Shown here one piece after another: positions 45,190-57,464 of a stretch of DNA of 64,000 nucleotides. The stretch spans positions 2,527,001 to 2,591,000 of the forward strand of contig CANXME010001258.1 of NCBI GenBank assembly GCA_948144175.1. Direction: 5' to 3'. The position numbers and the translations under genes are program-made. Within the stretch, counting starts at the first letter, position 1; the number at the start of each line of letters is the position of its first letter. Origin of the DNA: Closterium sp. NIES-65. Its lineage: Eukaryota; Streptophyta; Zygnematophyceae; Desmidiales; Closteriaceae. The notes beneath the pieces are model-generated. The model saw only the letters and a program-made list of their open reading frames with translations. It was not told the DNA's origin and did not search any database.

Positions 45190-47847
45190 CACCCCCATAG
45201 CCTAAGTAAGGGGTGTCTAGCAAAGACAAAAGAGTACGGTCACAAGATCAATCACAAAGAAACAAAGCTCAAGGTGGATCACAGCGTCACCACACATTCT
45301 GAGCGCAAGTAAAGGGCCACAAGGCCAGTTCAAGAGTTCACAGGTCTATAAGTAATGAGCACAAGACAACAAGCAAAGACTATGCAAGACGAGAACCAGA
45401 GTCAACGAGACCTAACTGCACACAACACCTGTGGTGGTCACAAGGCGGAAGCTCCTTAGTGAAGATGTCGGCAGTGTTGGCCTCGGACTCCACAAAGTCC
45501 AAGCGAGGCGTCCACGCCTCTGTAGCTCTCGCAGAAGAAAGTACCTCTGTGAGCAAGAAGGTCAACCAGCGCAACTCCTGTGCAGCCATGGCTCCAGCGT
45601 AGATCTCAGTTTTAGTGGTAGAGGTCAAGACCGAGGAGGAGCGCGTGGACCTCCACGAAACAGCTCCAGAGCCCAGGCTGAAACACAAACCCTTAGTAGA
45701 CCTATGGGTCTCGGCGTCGCCGGCGTAAGAAGAGTCACAGTGACCAGCAAGCACGACATCTTGTCTCCCTCCAAGTACCAACCCCATGCCTGATGTCGTC
45801 GCTGGGTACTTTGCCACCCTCACAACAGCGGCCCAGTGAACAGGACGGTGTCTCCCTGGCGCAACAAAGCGAGCAAGGATGCTGAGAGGGTAGGCGGGGT
45901 CCAGGCGAGTACAAGTCATCAGGTACATGAGGCAGCCTACAAGTTCTGCGTAGGGACCACTCGGCTCAAACGGCTCGTTACGGAAGGGACCAGTGAGTCT
46001 GTGGTCAACAGCAAGAGGTGTGCGCTGTACTGTGGAGTGCTGAAGCTCAAACCGCTGAAGGACTTGCTGCACCATGTGTGACTGTGAGAGTGTAATGGTG
46101 CGAGCGACTCTGTCCCTGGTGATCTGCAGGCCAAGGTAGTGGCGCAGCTTACCAAGGCCAGTACACGTATGTCTCTTCTGCAGTTCGCGCTTCACGTCAC
46201 CCAAAGCAACCCTGTCAGCAGTGGCGAAAACCAGGTCGTCGACGTAGACCAATACAAAGAACGGTGTAGAGCCACGTCGAACAAACAGCGACGGGTCAGC
46301 AGAAGACAGCTGGAAACCGAGGTCAGACAGGGTAGGACGAAGGGTGTCGTGCCACTCACGAGGAGCCTGATGGAGACCGTAGACCGGTCGCCTCAGCCTC
46401 CAATGGGTCCTAGGAGGGAAAGTGCAAGTGAAGGCAGAGGGACGACGCAACCAGACCTCCTAGTGCAAGCTACCCTGAAGGAAGGCAGTGGGGAAGTCGA
46501 GAGGGTGTAGCTCGTAGTCTCTCTGTGATGCTATGTACAGTAAAACCTGAAGAGTGGTCTTCTTCGGGGTAGGCTCGAAGGTCTGAAAGAAGTCAACTCC
46601 CTCGCGCTGACTGAAACCTCTAGCCACATAGCGCGCCTTGAAGACAAGAGGAGATCCCGGTGGCCGCTTCACCCTGAAGATCCACATGCCATCGACTAGT
46701 GCCTGTGGATCTGTAGGAGGACATATCTGAGTCCATCGCAGCTCTCCAATAAGAGGCCCAAGGCCCTGACACTGCCTCAGCGTAAGTGCAAGGAGTCGGT
46801 ATGTCAAGGGCGTCGGGGTCTTCCTCAGGAGCGAGTAGCATGGCACAGAGATGAGGGGAAGCGACGGCCAGGAACTCTAGCTCAAACTGCCTCTCCTTTA
46901 GGGCCTCACTACCAAGGGCAGACTCACCCCCGACGGCCAGAGGACTGGTAGGAAGAGTAGTCACAAGAATGGTGGCGTAGTCAAGGCGGCGAGAAGAGGC
47001 AAACTTAGTGATTGCGGCAGTAAGAGCGGAGACAGAGGATAGAGAGGGATGTGGGTCGGCAACAAGAGAGGCGAGAATACGAGAAAGAATAGGACGGTAC
47101 GTGCGGGAGTAGTCTGTGATAGGAGTAGAGAGGGAAGCAGTGAAAGCTGACTCACGAGGAGAAGGAAGTACAGAAGGAGATGAACGAGGCGGACTAGAAC
47201 GAAGCAAGGCAATACGAAGGTCAGAGAATGGAACAGGGGACGAGGGACGAGCACGAGGAGAGCGACGCGAAGGCCGAATGTGAGAATGAGGAGTGGACAA
47301 CTGAGGCAGAGAAGGAGGGAAAACAGCTAGGGAGGGTCAGAAGGAGGAAGTGGAGAACCAGAGACGCGAGGAGAGGGGGAGGAGGGAGTAGAGGGAGAGG
47401 GGAGACCGAGGGTCCGAAGACCAGAGACAGCTGCAGGAGGTGGCGGCTGCTGGTGCTGCTGCTGCTGCGGCTGCAACTGCTGCTCCTCCAGCTGCGGCGG
47501 CTGCTGCTGCGGCTGCTCCTGCTCCGGCTGCTGCTGGTGCTGTCGCTACTGCTGCTCCGGCTGCTGCTGCTGGTGCTCCTTCAGCAGCTGTAGCTCCAGC
47601 CGCTGCCGCTGCAACTCTCTCTCCTCTTGCTCCAACTGGAGCTGCTCCTCACGGGCACGGCGAACACGGGCCTGGTGCCGGGTCTGGTAAGGGTTGGGGG
47701 GAGGAGTAGTGTCTGAAGCGGTGGTAGCCCCAGGACCACTCTCCAAAGAACCACTCGCACCACCCCCAGAGCCAGCACCACGAGAAGTAACAGGGCCCGT
47801 CCCAGGCTGTCCGGCTCCAACAGAGGGTGCACCCCTAGTCGTAGCAC

Positions 47848-48602
47848 TGTCAACAGGAGTTGTGTTTGGCCCCGTCCTCGCTTGGGCGGAGCCGCAAAAC
47901 CGCGGGAGGACCGTGGGAGCCGCAAAACCGCGGGAGGACCGTGGGAGCCGCGAAACCGCGGGAGGACCGTGGGAGCCGTGAAACCGCGGAAGGACCGTGG
48001 GAGCCGCAAATCCGCGGGAGGACCGCGAAATACCCGGTCAACCAGGATACCCGGGCGACGCGCGCGAATGTCGCCGGAGGTGTTTTCAGCGAGTACGACC
48101 TCGGGGGTGGTATCCCGAGGTCGACGTGGCTGGTGGGCGCCGTCACGGGTGGAGTGTCTGCGTTGGGCATGTGACGGGGAGTTGGGCGCCAACCAGCTGC
48201 ACGCACCTGCGAAGCTGGTTCACCATTGTCAGGCGGGTGCAACGGTGTGCAGCCGACTTACTGTAGCGTTGGCACACCGCGGACTTGCAACGTTTGCAAG
48301 CCGCGACTCTGCTCTGCTGGAGCGCGGTCGACCAAGTCGTGCTGGTACGCGGACGACTGTGCTGCGCTGGCAGTCGACCAGTAGCCTTGCTAGGTCTGAT
48401 GTAGTCTGTGTTGCCAATGTTGATGCAATCATTCTGAACTTTTGGTGTCAGGTTTTCCTAGTGAAACTCTTGCCAATTTTCCCCGTGAACTAGCAAGCAG
48501 TGTCAGCACTTGGAAACGACTAAGGAACGAACAAACGCTACGATCACTCTTGCCCCATGCCTAGCCCGTAGTCTAGCTCCCGTTGCACTAATTATCTCCG
48601 CA
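47848..48602. mobile_element. 755-bp TG...CA insertion with TSD, probably a solo LTR
   Basis: Compared with the matching place in H (about 55840), 755 bp have been inserted, starting TGTCAACAGG and ending ATCTCCGCA. A perfect TSD agcac lies at 47843-47847 and 48603-48607. TG...CA ends and a 5-bp TSD indicate an LTR. No primer site, polypurine tract or ORF is evident. It includes a 28-bp minisatellite (about 47888-48030). It does not match any other LTR in the window, so the family is unknown. Confidence 0.8.
47888..48030. repeat. 28-bp minisatellite inside the 755-bp insertion
   Basis: About five copies of a unit containing gagccgcaaaaccgcggg followed by aggaccgtgg. Confidence 0.85.
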
Positions 48603-51219
48603 AGCACCCCCATGGACAGCTCCACTAACACCAGCTCCCCGAAGACTAGAGTCTTCTGCAGGCACGGGCTCAGCTCCAAATCTAGCAACCCCAGAACTAG
48701 GACCTCGCACAGGTATGCTCTCTGCTCCAACTCCAGCACATCTAGAGCTAGCACCTCTAGGGCCCTCGCCGCGTCAGGGGTACCAAGTGTAGTAGGGGAC
48801 TGACTCGATAAACGAATGTCGCGGGAGTCAAAGAACCTCAGACTTCTTCGCCAGAGGAAACACTGTGGTGTAGCGAGAGGAGTCATCAACGACCACTAGA
48901 AAGAAACTCTCTCGCTCAGGGCCAGGGTGAGGGGCGGGGCCCCAGATGTCCAAGTGGAGAGTCTCGAAGGGCTCGGTGGCGGGACAAAGGGAGGAGGAGT
49001 GAGGGGTGGTGTGCAGCCGACCCTCGACGCAGGAACCGCAAGGTGGTGCAAGCGAAGGCGGCAGCGACGGCAAGACTCGCGGGAGGCCTAAGACAAGACC
49101 CTGACTAGACATAGTGCGTAGGCGAGGAATGGACGGGTGCCCCATCCGGTGGTGCCACAGAACGGTGGGGTGGGCAAGACACCGGCAGGAGCACGACGCA
49201 AAAATTGGACCAGACACTGGAACCTGACCAGACATAGCTACCTGGGGAGATGCGGCAACATGGTGAGACGCGAGAACTTGACGGGGGGCAGTGACAGAGG
49301 TTGGAGGCAGTAGCTGCTGCTCTCGAGGGCCCATGTGAAGTGTGTAGAGACCAGAGCCCGGCTCAGTGGTAAGGGTGGCAAGAGGTGCGTACGTGTCCCC
49401 GTCAACACAAACCGTAGTCTCGCCGGAAGGCTCAATCCACACACCCACGTGCTGACTCACGAGCGGCCTCACGCCCACCAAGTTCCTCGACAACGAGGGG
49501 ACGTGGAAGCCGGTCAGAGAACCGGAGGGAACAGCCGGGCACGGAAGCGTAGTAGTGTAGCGAGCAGTGACTGGTCCCGAAGTGGGATCAGCCAGTGCTA
49601 CAGAGACCGGCGTAGGAAGCGGGGTAAGTGTCGTGCGGTCGCGGAAGAAACAGTGCGAAGCTCCGGAGTCCAGAGTGAAAGTCAGCGAAGCGTCCTCTAG
49701 AGCAGCTCCTCGACTAGTGTCTACACAAGTACCTATACTAGCAACAGGCACCTCAGCAAGATTAGCACCTAAGCTAGCAACACTCGAGTAAACAGAGTCA
49801 GAAGCACTAGAGTCAACAATAGTATACCTAGCATGAGGAGTTCCTAAAAGATCAACTAACTGAGAAGCCGACATGCCCCACAGAGCGGGGCCATACGTCT
49901 GAAGAAGGGGAAACCACTCAGGGGTAGGGCCGTCAACGCTGTATGCTAACCGAACTGTGTCAGTAAGCTGGGCAAAGCACTGACCCGGTGGGTGGCTGTG
50001 GCCACAAGGCTGGCCGCGGCGGGCACCTGTCAGAATGTGATAGGTGCAGGGAGGGTGGACGACAGCGCGCTGTAGCTTACGTTGTCCCGACCCCTACCCC
50101 AAAACCTGCTGCTGCTGCTGCTGCTGCTGTCGCTATGGCTGCTGCGAGGGGAGGCGCTGCTGCTTCTGTCGCTAAGTCAGGTACCACGCCGCTGCTCCAG
50201 CCCCTACGGCTGGCAGACCAGAAGGTGGCTGACGAACCCGAGCGTCACCTCCACCAGCTGCAGCATGGGAGTCACCAGCCGCTGCACGAGGCGGTCCTCC
50301 AGCCCCTGCACTCACGCCGCCACCGCTCGCCGCGTCACCCCCACTGCCTCCGCCGCCTCCGCCCACACCCTGACCGCCCCTCCTGCCAATCCTACCCCGA
50401 GACCGCTAAGAAGTCGTAACAGCAGCTGTGGTCACGTCAGTAGCGGCACTGGCGAGGGAGGCACTAAAGGTGGGCAGCTGAGGGTCAGTGCACCCGCGAA
50501 ACAGTGGAGGGGGCACATCACCAGAGGCAGAGGCTACCGAGCGGAGGTTGCTCTCGACGTCCTTGAGAGCAGAGTCAAGGACGCCGATAGTGAGCTCACT
50601 AGGATGCTTCATAAGAAGTGCGTCACGAACCGAAGCAAGGCGGCCAGGAAGGCTTGTGGCAATGAAATAGATAGTGATCGCCATGGGGGGAGGAAGCAGT
50701 GCAAGCTGTGCGTCAGTGCAGGCAGCGCAAAATCTAGAGTCCAGTGAGCGCAGGTCAGCGATCAGGTCAGCGATCAGGTCAGCAGAGCGCTCAAACGAGG
50801 CGAGGTCAGGAAACAGGAAGTGGAGGAACAGGCGACCAAGTGAGACAGTGGAAGGAGTAGCATAGCGGGCCTTGATTGCAGTCAAAAACTCACTAGCCGT
50901 GCGAACCTGTGCAAAATGGGTCTCCTCGGACTCAGGAGGAGGCTGCTGAGGGCGATGCAGGCCGCAGCGTCGCGCGATCGCCAGTCAGTCAGGTCAGCAC
51001 GCTGACGCGCAACTTGCTCTCTGTCCTCACGGGTAGCGTCAAGTCCAAGGGTATGAGGATCGGGGGGCGCGGGGAGGTCACCGGATGCGTGCGCTCACAA
51101 AGACTCGTTTGCCTGCACCTGACTCTCCAGGAGACGCTGCGCACGCTGGAGCCGGACACAGAACTCGAGGGGCCTACCCTCGGCGTCAAAGCAAAGGACC
51201 CTAAGGGTCGCCATAGCGA

Positions 51220-52365
51220 AAGTAGAAACTACAAGGCCGGCAGGGCACATTGGCAGGCGAGGGCAGGGCGACAAGCGGTTGGGCGAGAGGCGCGCTGGCA
51301 AAAGCAGGCACGTGGCGGACGGTAGAGGGACACGAAGGGCCGGCGCGGCGAGCTCTAAGGGCAGGCTCGCAACAAGTGGAAAGGGAAGACGCGGCAAGCG
51401 CAAGAACGCAGGCCTGTGGCGGGCTCAAAGGGCAGGCTCGGCGGGCGGTACAGGCAGGCACGGCAGGCAGGTAGGGTAGGGCCGCGGCAGGCTCTAAGGG
51501 CAGGCACGGCAGGCAGGTAGGGGAGGGCCGCGGCAGGCTCTAAGGGCAGGCACGGCGGGCAGGTAGGGCAGGGCCACGGCAGGCTCTAAGGGCAGGCACG
51601 ACGGGCAGGTAGGGCAGGGCCGCGGCAGGCTCTAAGGGCAGGCGCGGCAGGTGGCACGGGGAGAGACGGCTGGCAGCTAATGCAGGCCCGCGGCGGGCGC
51701 AAAATGCAGGCACAACGGGTGCAAGGAGCGGGCCCGCGGCGGGCGTAGCGGATAGGTGCGGGAGGGGCGAACGGGCGGGCCCGTGACGGGCCGAATGGGT
51801 AGGCACGGCGGCGCGAAGGCAGGGCCCGCGGCGGGCCTAACGGGCGGGCGCGGCAGCGGGCGTAACGGGCAGGCACAGCGGCGCAAAGTTAGAGCCCGCG
51901 GCGGGCCTAATGAGCAGGCGCAACAGAGGGTTTAATGGGCAGGCGCGGCGGCGCAAAGGGAGGGCCCGCGGCGGGCGTAACGGGCAGGCGCGGTGGGCAC
52001 TAAGGGCAGACGCTACGGCGTTAAGGGCAGGCGCTCGACGAGCGATGAGGGCAAGACTGCTGGCGGGCGTGAAGGGCAGGCGCGGTGGGCGCTAAGGGTA
52101 GACACGACGAGCACGAAAAACAGGCGCGCGGCGGGCGCTAGGGGGCAGGCCCGCTAGCGGGCGCTTAGGGCAGGCGCGCATCAGGATGAGGAGCAGGACG
52201 AGACGGACGCAAGAACGGGCAGAACGCACTGCGGCAAGCGCAATTGCAGACGCGCAGCAAACAGGCGTACAGAAGGGGCGCTACTGCAGCGCTACGAGAC
52301 ACGACGGATCAGGTGAGGCGCGTGAGGCATGGGAGGCTCGGGCAAGAGGAACTGGATCCTAACCT
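51220..52365. repeat. GC-rich tandem repeats in the leader of G
   Basis: Degenerate units around gggcaggcacggcgggc and gggcccgcggcgggc. Pro/Ala/Arg-rich ORFs on both strands are by-products. Confidence 0.8.
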
Positions 52366-52376
52366 AGATGATACCA

Positions 52377-52468
52377 TGTTAGAAATTGAATTGTGTGTTC
52401 ATTGATGTGCGAACCCTAATATTTGTACCCCCTAAGACAAGCCTCACTACAGGCTACAACACTTGACA
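52377..52468 (-). repeat. 5' LTR of G
   Basis: 92 bp, the shortest LTR in the window, TGTTAGAAAT...CACTTGACA as printed. The primer-site complement (gatacca) lies directly to its left. Confidence 0.85.
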
Positions 52469-54420
52469 CAGTTGTACCCCCTATAATACACATCACTAAG
52501 ACTACAACATGTGACACACCCCCATAGTCTAAGTGAGGGGTGTCAAGCAAAACCAAAAGTGTACGGTCACAAGACCAGTCATAAAGAAACAAAGCTCAGG
52601 GTGGATCACAATGTCACCACACACTCCGAGCACAAGCAAAAGATCCACAAGGCCAGTTCAAGAGTTCACACAGGTATATATAGAACGTACAAACAAAACA
52701 AGCTGAAAACTCAAGACTATACAAGGCAAGAACCTGTGTCAACGAGACCTAACTGCACACAACACTTCTGGTGGTCACAAGACGGGATCGCCTTGGTGAA
52801 GATGTCTGCAGTGTTGGCCTCGGACTCCACATAGTCGAAGCGAGCCTCTCCACACCTCTGCAACTCTCGCAGAAGAAAGTACCCGACGTTGATGTGCTTC
52901 ACTCTACTCTCCAGTCACGGCTCTCGACAGAGGAGAAGCGACGCCTTGTTGTCAGTGAACAAGGTCGGTGTAGAGCTCGGCCGCTCACCAAGGTTGGTGA
53001 GCAAGAAGGTCAACCAGTGCAGCTCCTGTGCAGCCATGGCTCCAGCGTAGATCTTGGCCTCAGCAGTAGAGGTCGAGACGGAGGAGGAACGCGTGGACCT
53101 CCACGAAATAGCTCCAGAGCCCAGGCTGAAGCAATACCCCTGAGTAGACATGTGAGTCTCGGCGTCGTCAGCGTATGAAGAGTCACAGTGTCCAGTTAGT
53201 ACAACAGACTGCTGCCCTCCAAGAACCAACCCCATGCCTAGTGTTGTCTCTAGGTACTTCGCCACCCTCACAGCAGCTGTCTAGTGAACTGGACGGTGTC
53301 TCCATGGCGCAACAAAGCGAGCAAGGATGCTGAGAGGGAAGGCGAGGTCCGGGCGAGTACAAGTCATCAGGTACATGAGGCAGCCCACAAGCTCTGCGTA
53401 AGGACCACTAGGCTCTTACGGCTCGTCAGAGAAGGGTCCAGTGAGTTTGTGGTCAACAGCAAGAGGTGTGCGCTGTACTGTGGAGTGCTGAAGCTCGAAC
53501 CGCTAAAGATCCTGTTGCACCATGTGTGACTGTGAGAGTGTAATGGTGCGAGCAGCTCTATCCATGGTGATCTGCAGGCCAAGGTAGTGGCGTAGCTCAC
53601 CAAGGCCAGTGCACGTGTGTCTCTTCTGCAGTTCGCGCTTCACGTCAGCCAAAGCAACCCTATCAGCAGTGGCGAAAACCAGGTCGTCGACGTAGACGAG
53701 TACAAAGAACGGTGTGGAGCCACATAGAAAAAACAACGACGGGTCGGCAGAAGACGGCTCAAAATCAAGGTCAGACAGGGTAGAACAAAGGGTGCCGTGC
53801 CACTCACAAGGAGCCTGATGGAGACCGTAGACCGGTCGCCTCAGCCTCCAGTGGGTCCCAGGAGGGATAGTGCCAGTGAAGGCAGAGGGACGACGCAGCC
53901 AGACCTCCTTGTGTAGGCTACCCTGAAGGAAAGCAATAGAGAAGTCGAGAGACTGTAACTCGTAGTCCCTCTGTGCTGCTACGTGTAGTAACACCCGAAG
54001 AGTGGTCATCTTCGGGGTAGGCGCAAAGGTCTGAAAGAAGTCAACTCCATCGCGCTGACTGAAACCTCTAGCCACATAGCGCGCCTTGATGACCGAAGGA
54101 GATCCCAGTGGCCGCTTCAACATGAAGATCCACAAGCCATCGTCTACGTTCGCCAAAGGGGTGGGGAGCCTCGTCAACGTAAGTGCATGTGGATCTGTAG
54201 GAGGCCATCTCTAAGTCCATGGCAGCTTTCCACTGAGAGGCCCAAGGCCCTGACACTGCCTCAGCGTAAGTGCGAAGAGTCGGTATGTCAAGGGCGTCGG
54301 GGTCTCCCTCAGGGGAGAGCAGCATGGCACATAGATGAGGGGAAGCAGTTGCCAGAAACTCTAGCTCAAACTTCCTGTCCTGTAGGGCGTCACAGCCAAG
54401 GGCACACTCACCCCCGACGG

Positions 54421-55562
54421 CTAGAGGACTGGTAGGAGGAGCAGCCACAAGACTGGTGGCCTAGTCAAGGTAGTGAGTAGAGGCAAACTCAGTGACTGAA
54501 GCAGTAAGAGCGGAGATAGAGGACAGAGAAGCACGTGGGTCGGTAACAATGGCGGCGAGAACACGAGAGAGAACAGGACGGAACGTGCGGTAGTAGTCCA
54601 TGATAGGAGTAGGGAAGGAAGCAGTGAGAGCCGACTCAGGAGGAGAAGGAAGTACAGAAGGAGACGAACAAGGCGGACTTGAACTAAACAGGGCAGTATG
54701 AAGGTCAGAGAAGGGAACAAGGGACGAGGGACGAGCACGAGGAGAGCGACGCAAAGGCCAAGTGTGAGGAAGAGGAGGGGACAATGGAGGCAGAGAAGGA
54801 GGGAAAACAGCTGGGGAGGGGTCAGGAGGAGGAAGCGGAGGACCAGAGACGGGAGGAGAGGGGGGAGAGGGAGGAGAGGGAGAGGGGAGACCGAGGGTCC
54901 GAAGACCAGAGACAGGAGGAGGAGGTGGCGGCTGCTGCTGCTGCTGCGGCTGCGACTGCTGCTCCTGCTGCTGCTGCTGTTGCGGCTGCTCCTAGAGGAC
55001 TGGTAGGAGGAGCAGCCACAAGACTGGTGGCGTAGTCAAGGCAGTGAGTAGAGGCAAACTTAGTGACTGCAGCAGTAAGAGCGGAGTCAGAGGACAAAGA
55101 AGCACGTGGGTCGGTAACAATAGAGGCGAGAAAACGAGAGAGAACAGGACGAAACGTGCGGTAGTAGTCCGTGATAGGAGTAGGGAGGGAAGCAGTGAGA
55201 GCCGACTAAGGAGGAGAAGGAAGTACAGAAGGAGACGAACGAGGCGGACTAGAACAAAACAGGGCAGTACGAAGGTCAGAGAAGAGAACAAGGGACGAGG
55301 GATGAGCACGAGGAGAGCGACGCAAAGGCCAAGTGTGAGGAAGAGGAGGGGACAACGGAGGCAGAGAAGGAGGGAAAACAGCTAGGGAGGGGTCAGGAGG
55401 AGGAAGCGGAGGACCAAAGACGAGAGGAGAGGGGGGAGAGGGAGGAGAGGGAGAGGGTAGACTGAGGGTCCGAAGACCAGAGACAGGAGGAGGAGGTGGC
55501 GGCTGCTGCTGCTGCTGCGGCTGCGACTGCTGCTCCTGCTCCTGCTGCTGTTGCGGCTGCTC
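54421..55562. repeat. 571-bp tandem duplication in the spacer of H
   Basis: 54421-54991 and 54992-55562 are directly adjacent near-identical copies (both begin ctagaggactggtaggagg). They cover part of the integrase-RT spacer. Confidence 0.85.
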
Positions 55563-56132
55563 CTGCTCCGGGTGCTGCTGCTGCTGCTCCTCCAGCCACT
55601 GTAGCTCTAGTTGTTGCCGCTCCAACTCTCTCTCCTCTCTCTCCAACTCCAGCTGCTCCTCACAAGCACGGCGTACACGGGCCTGGTGCCGGGTTGGCTA
55701 GGGGTGGGGGGGGGGGGAGTAGTGTCCGGAGCGGTGGTGGCCCCAGGACCGCTCTCCAAAGAACCAGTCGCACCACCCCCAAAGCCAGCATCACCAGAAG
55801 TAACAGGGCCCGCCAGCAGAGGGTGCACCCCCAGTCGTAGCACCCCCATGGACAGCTCCACTAACACCAACTTCCCGAAGACTAGAGTCGCCTGCGAACA
55901 CGGGCTCAGCTCCAACTCCAGCACCACCAGAACCAGGACCTCGCACAGGTCCGCTCTCTGCTCCAACTCCAGCACCTCTAGAACTAGCACCTCTAGGGTC
56001 CTCGCCACGAGTACCAGCTCTCTTAGGGTCCGTTGTAGGCTGGGAGGAGGATTGTGGGGGAGGGGACGGCACCTGAGGGGCTACCGAGGGGGGAGGGGTA
56101 GCGTGTGACACACCTGACGGGGCTGGACCAGA

Positions 56133-56162
56133 GGGGGGGGGGTGGGGGGGGGGGGGGGGGGG
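56133..56162 (+). repeat. 30-nt G tract
   Basis: G run broken by a single T. Able in principle to form a G-quadruplex. It lies in the spacer of H, where the element's own strand is C-rich (Pro codons). Confidence 0.9.
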
Positions 56163-57304
56163 CTGTTCCGGAGGGGCAGGATGGGGGGCAGGAGTCATGA
56201 AGAGAGGGGGAGGAGGTACCGAAAGACCTCGACAGGGGTACCGGGTGTAGTACGGGACTGACTCGACAAAACGAACGTCGCGGGAGTCAAAGAACCTGTG
56301 AAGGGGAGGGTGGTAAAAGGTTAAGTCAGAGGAGTCAACGGGGAAACCAAGGAAGACACGCGGAAGCACGCGAGGGGAGAGCTTATCCGCGGAGGTGTCG
56401 CAAACAAGCGCCAAGCAGCCCCAGACACGAAAATGTGACGCAACACCAGGGGACCTGGTCCAAAAACTGGTCGGTGAAGCCTCTGGCCGAGAGACACGTG
56501 GCCAGAGGTTCAGCTGGTGAGTGGCGTACCGAACCGCGTAGGGCCACAGAAAATGAGGCGCATGGGCGTGGATCATGGAGGTGCGTGCAATCTCCATGAC
56601 CAAGCCCATGCAGCGCTCAGCAAACCCATTCTGCTGTGGGGACTTTGGAAGCGTCCAGGACTGACGGATGCCCTGCTCGCAAAAGAATCCAGCGAGAATG
56701 CCGGAGCGAAACACACCCCCATGGTCGGAGTGAAGACAGCTGACACGACGACCACGAGTGTCCGCAGTGGTAAGTAGCCACCGGTTCAGCGTAGAAGTCA
56801 CCTCAAACTTATTCGCCAGGGGGAAAACTGTGGTGTAACAAGAGTAGTCGTCAACAACCACCAGAAAGAAACTTTCTCGCTCAGGGCCAGGGTGAGGGGC
56901 GAGTCCCCAGATGTCCAAGTGGAGAGTCTCAAAGGGCTCTGTGGCCGGACAAAGGGAGGAGGAGTGAGGGGTGGCGCGTAGCTGACCCTCAACGCAAGGA
57001 CCGCACGGTGGTGCAAGCGAAGGCGGCAGTGACGGCAAGACTCGCAGGAGGCCTAAGACCAGACGCTGACTAGACATAGCACGCATGCGAGGAATGGACA
57101 GGTGCCCCATCCGGTGGTGCCACAGAATGGTGGGGTGGGCAAGAGACCGGCAAGAGCACGACGCAGCAACTGGACCAGACATCGGAACCTGACCAGACCC
57201 AACTACATGGGGAGACGCGGCAACCTGGTGAGACGCGAGAACTTGACGAGGGGCAGTGACTGGGGTCGGGGGCAGTAGCTGCTGCCGATGCTGCTGCTGT
57301 CGCT

Positions 57305-57413
<109 letters not shown>

Positions 57414-57423
57414 CTGGTGCTGC

Positions 57424-57464
<41 letters not shown>

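Larger units (their letters stand above)
45380..51213 (-). pseudogene. G Gag-Pol remains
   Basis: Minus-strand blocks: Gag (51213-50406), Cys/His motif CTYHILTGARRGQPCG (about 50017-49970), protease SGASHCFFRD (about 49660), pre-integrase VLWHHRMGHPS (about 49150), integrase start (48960-48830), Gly/Ala spacer (48600-46960, containing the 755-bp insertion), RT (46750-46020) and RNase H (45760-45390). The central integrase core is not represented. Multiple breaks. Confidence 0.85.
44933..52468 (-). mobile_element. G: family-C Copia element inserted in the 3' LTR of H
   Basis: 5' LTR 52377-52468; 3' LTR 44933-45189, itself interrupted by a solo LTR. TSD caggt/cagtt (44928-44932 and 52469-52473), one mismatch, within H's LTR. 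Minus strand: primer site (rc of about 52366-52376), repeat-rich leader (51220-52365), Gag from about 51213, Cys/His motif, protease, pre-integrase site, partial integrase, spacer, RT and RNase H. Also hosts the 755-bp insertion. Broken, with perhaps six or more breaks besides the insertions. Confidence 0.85.
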
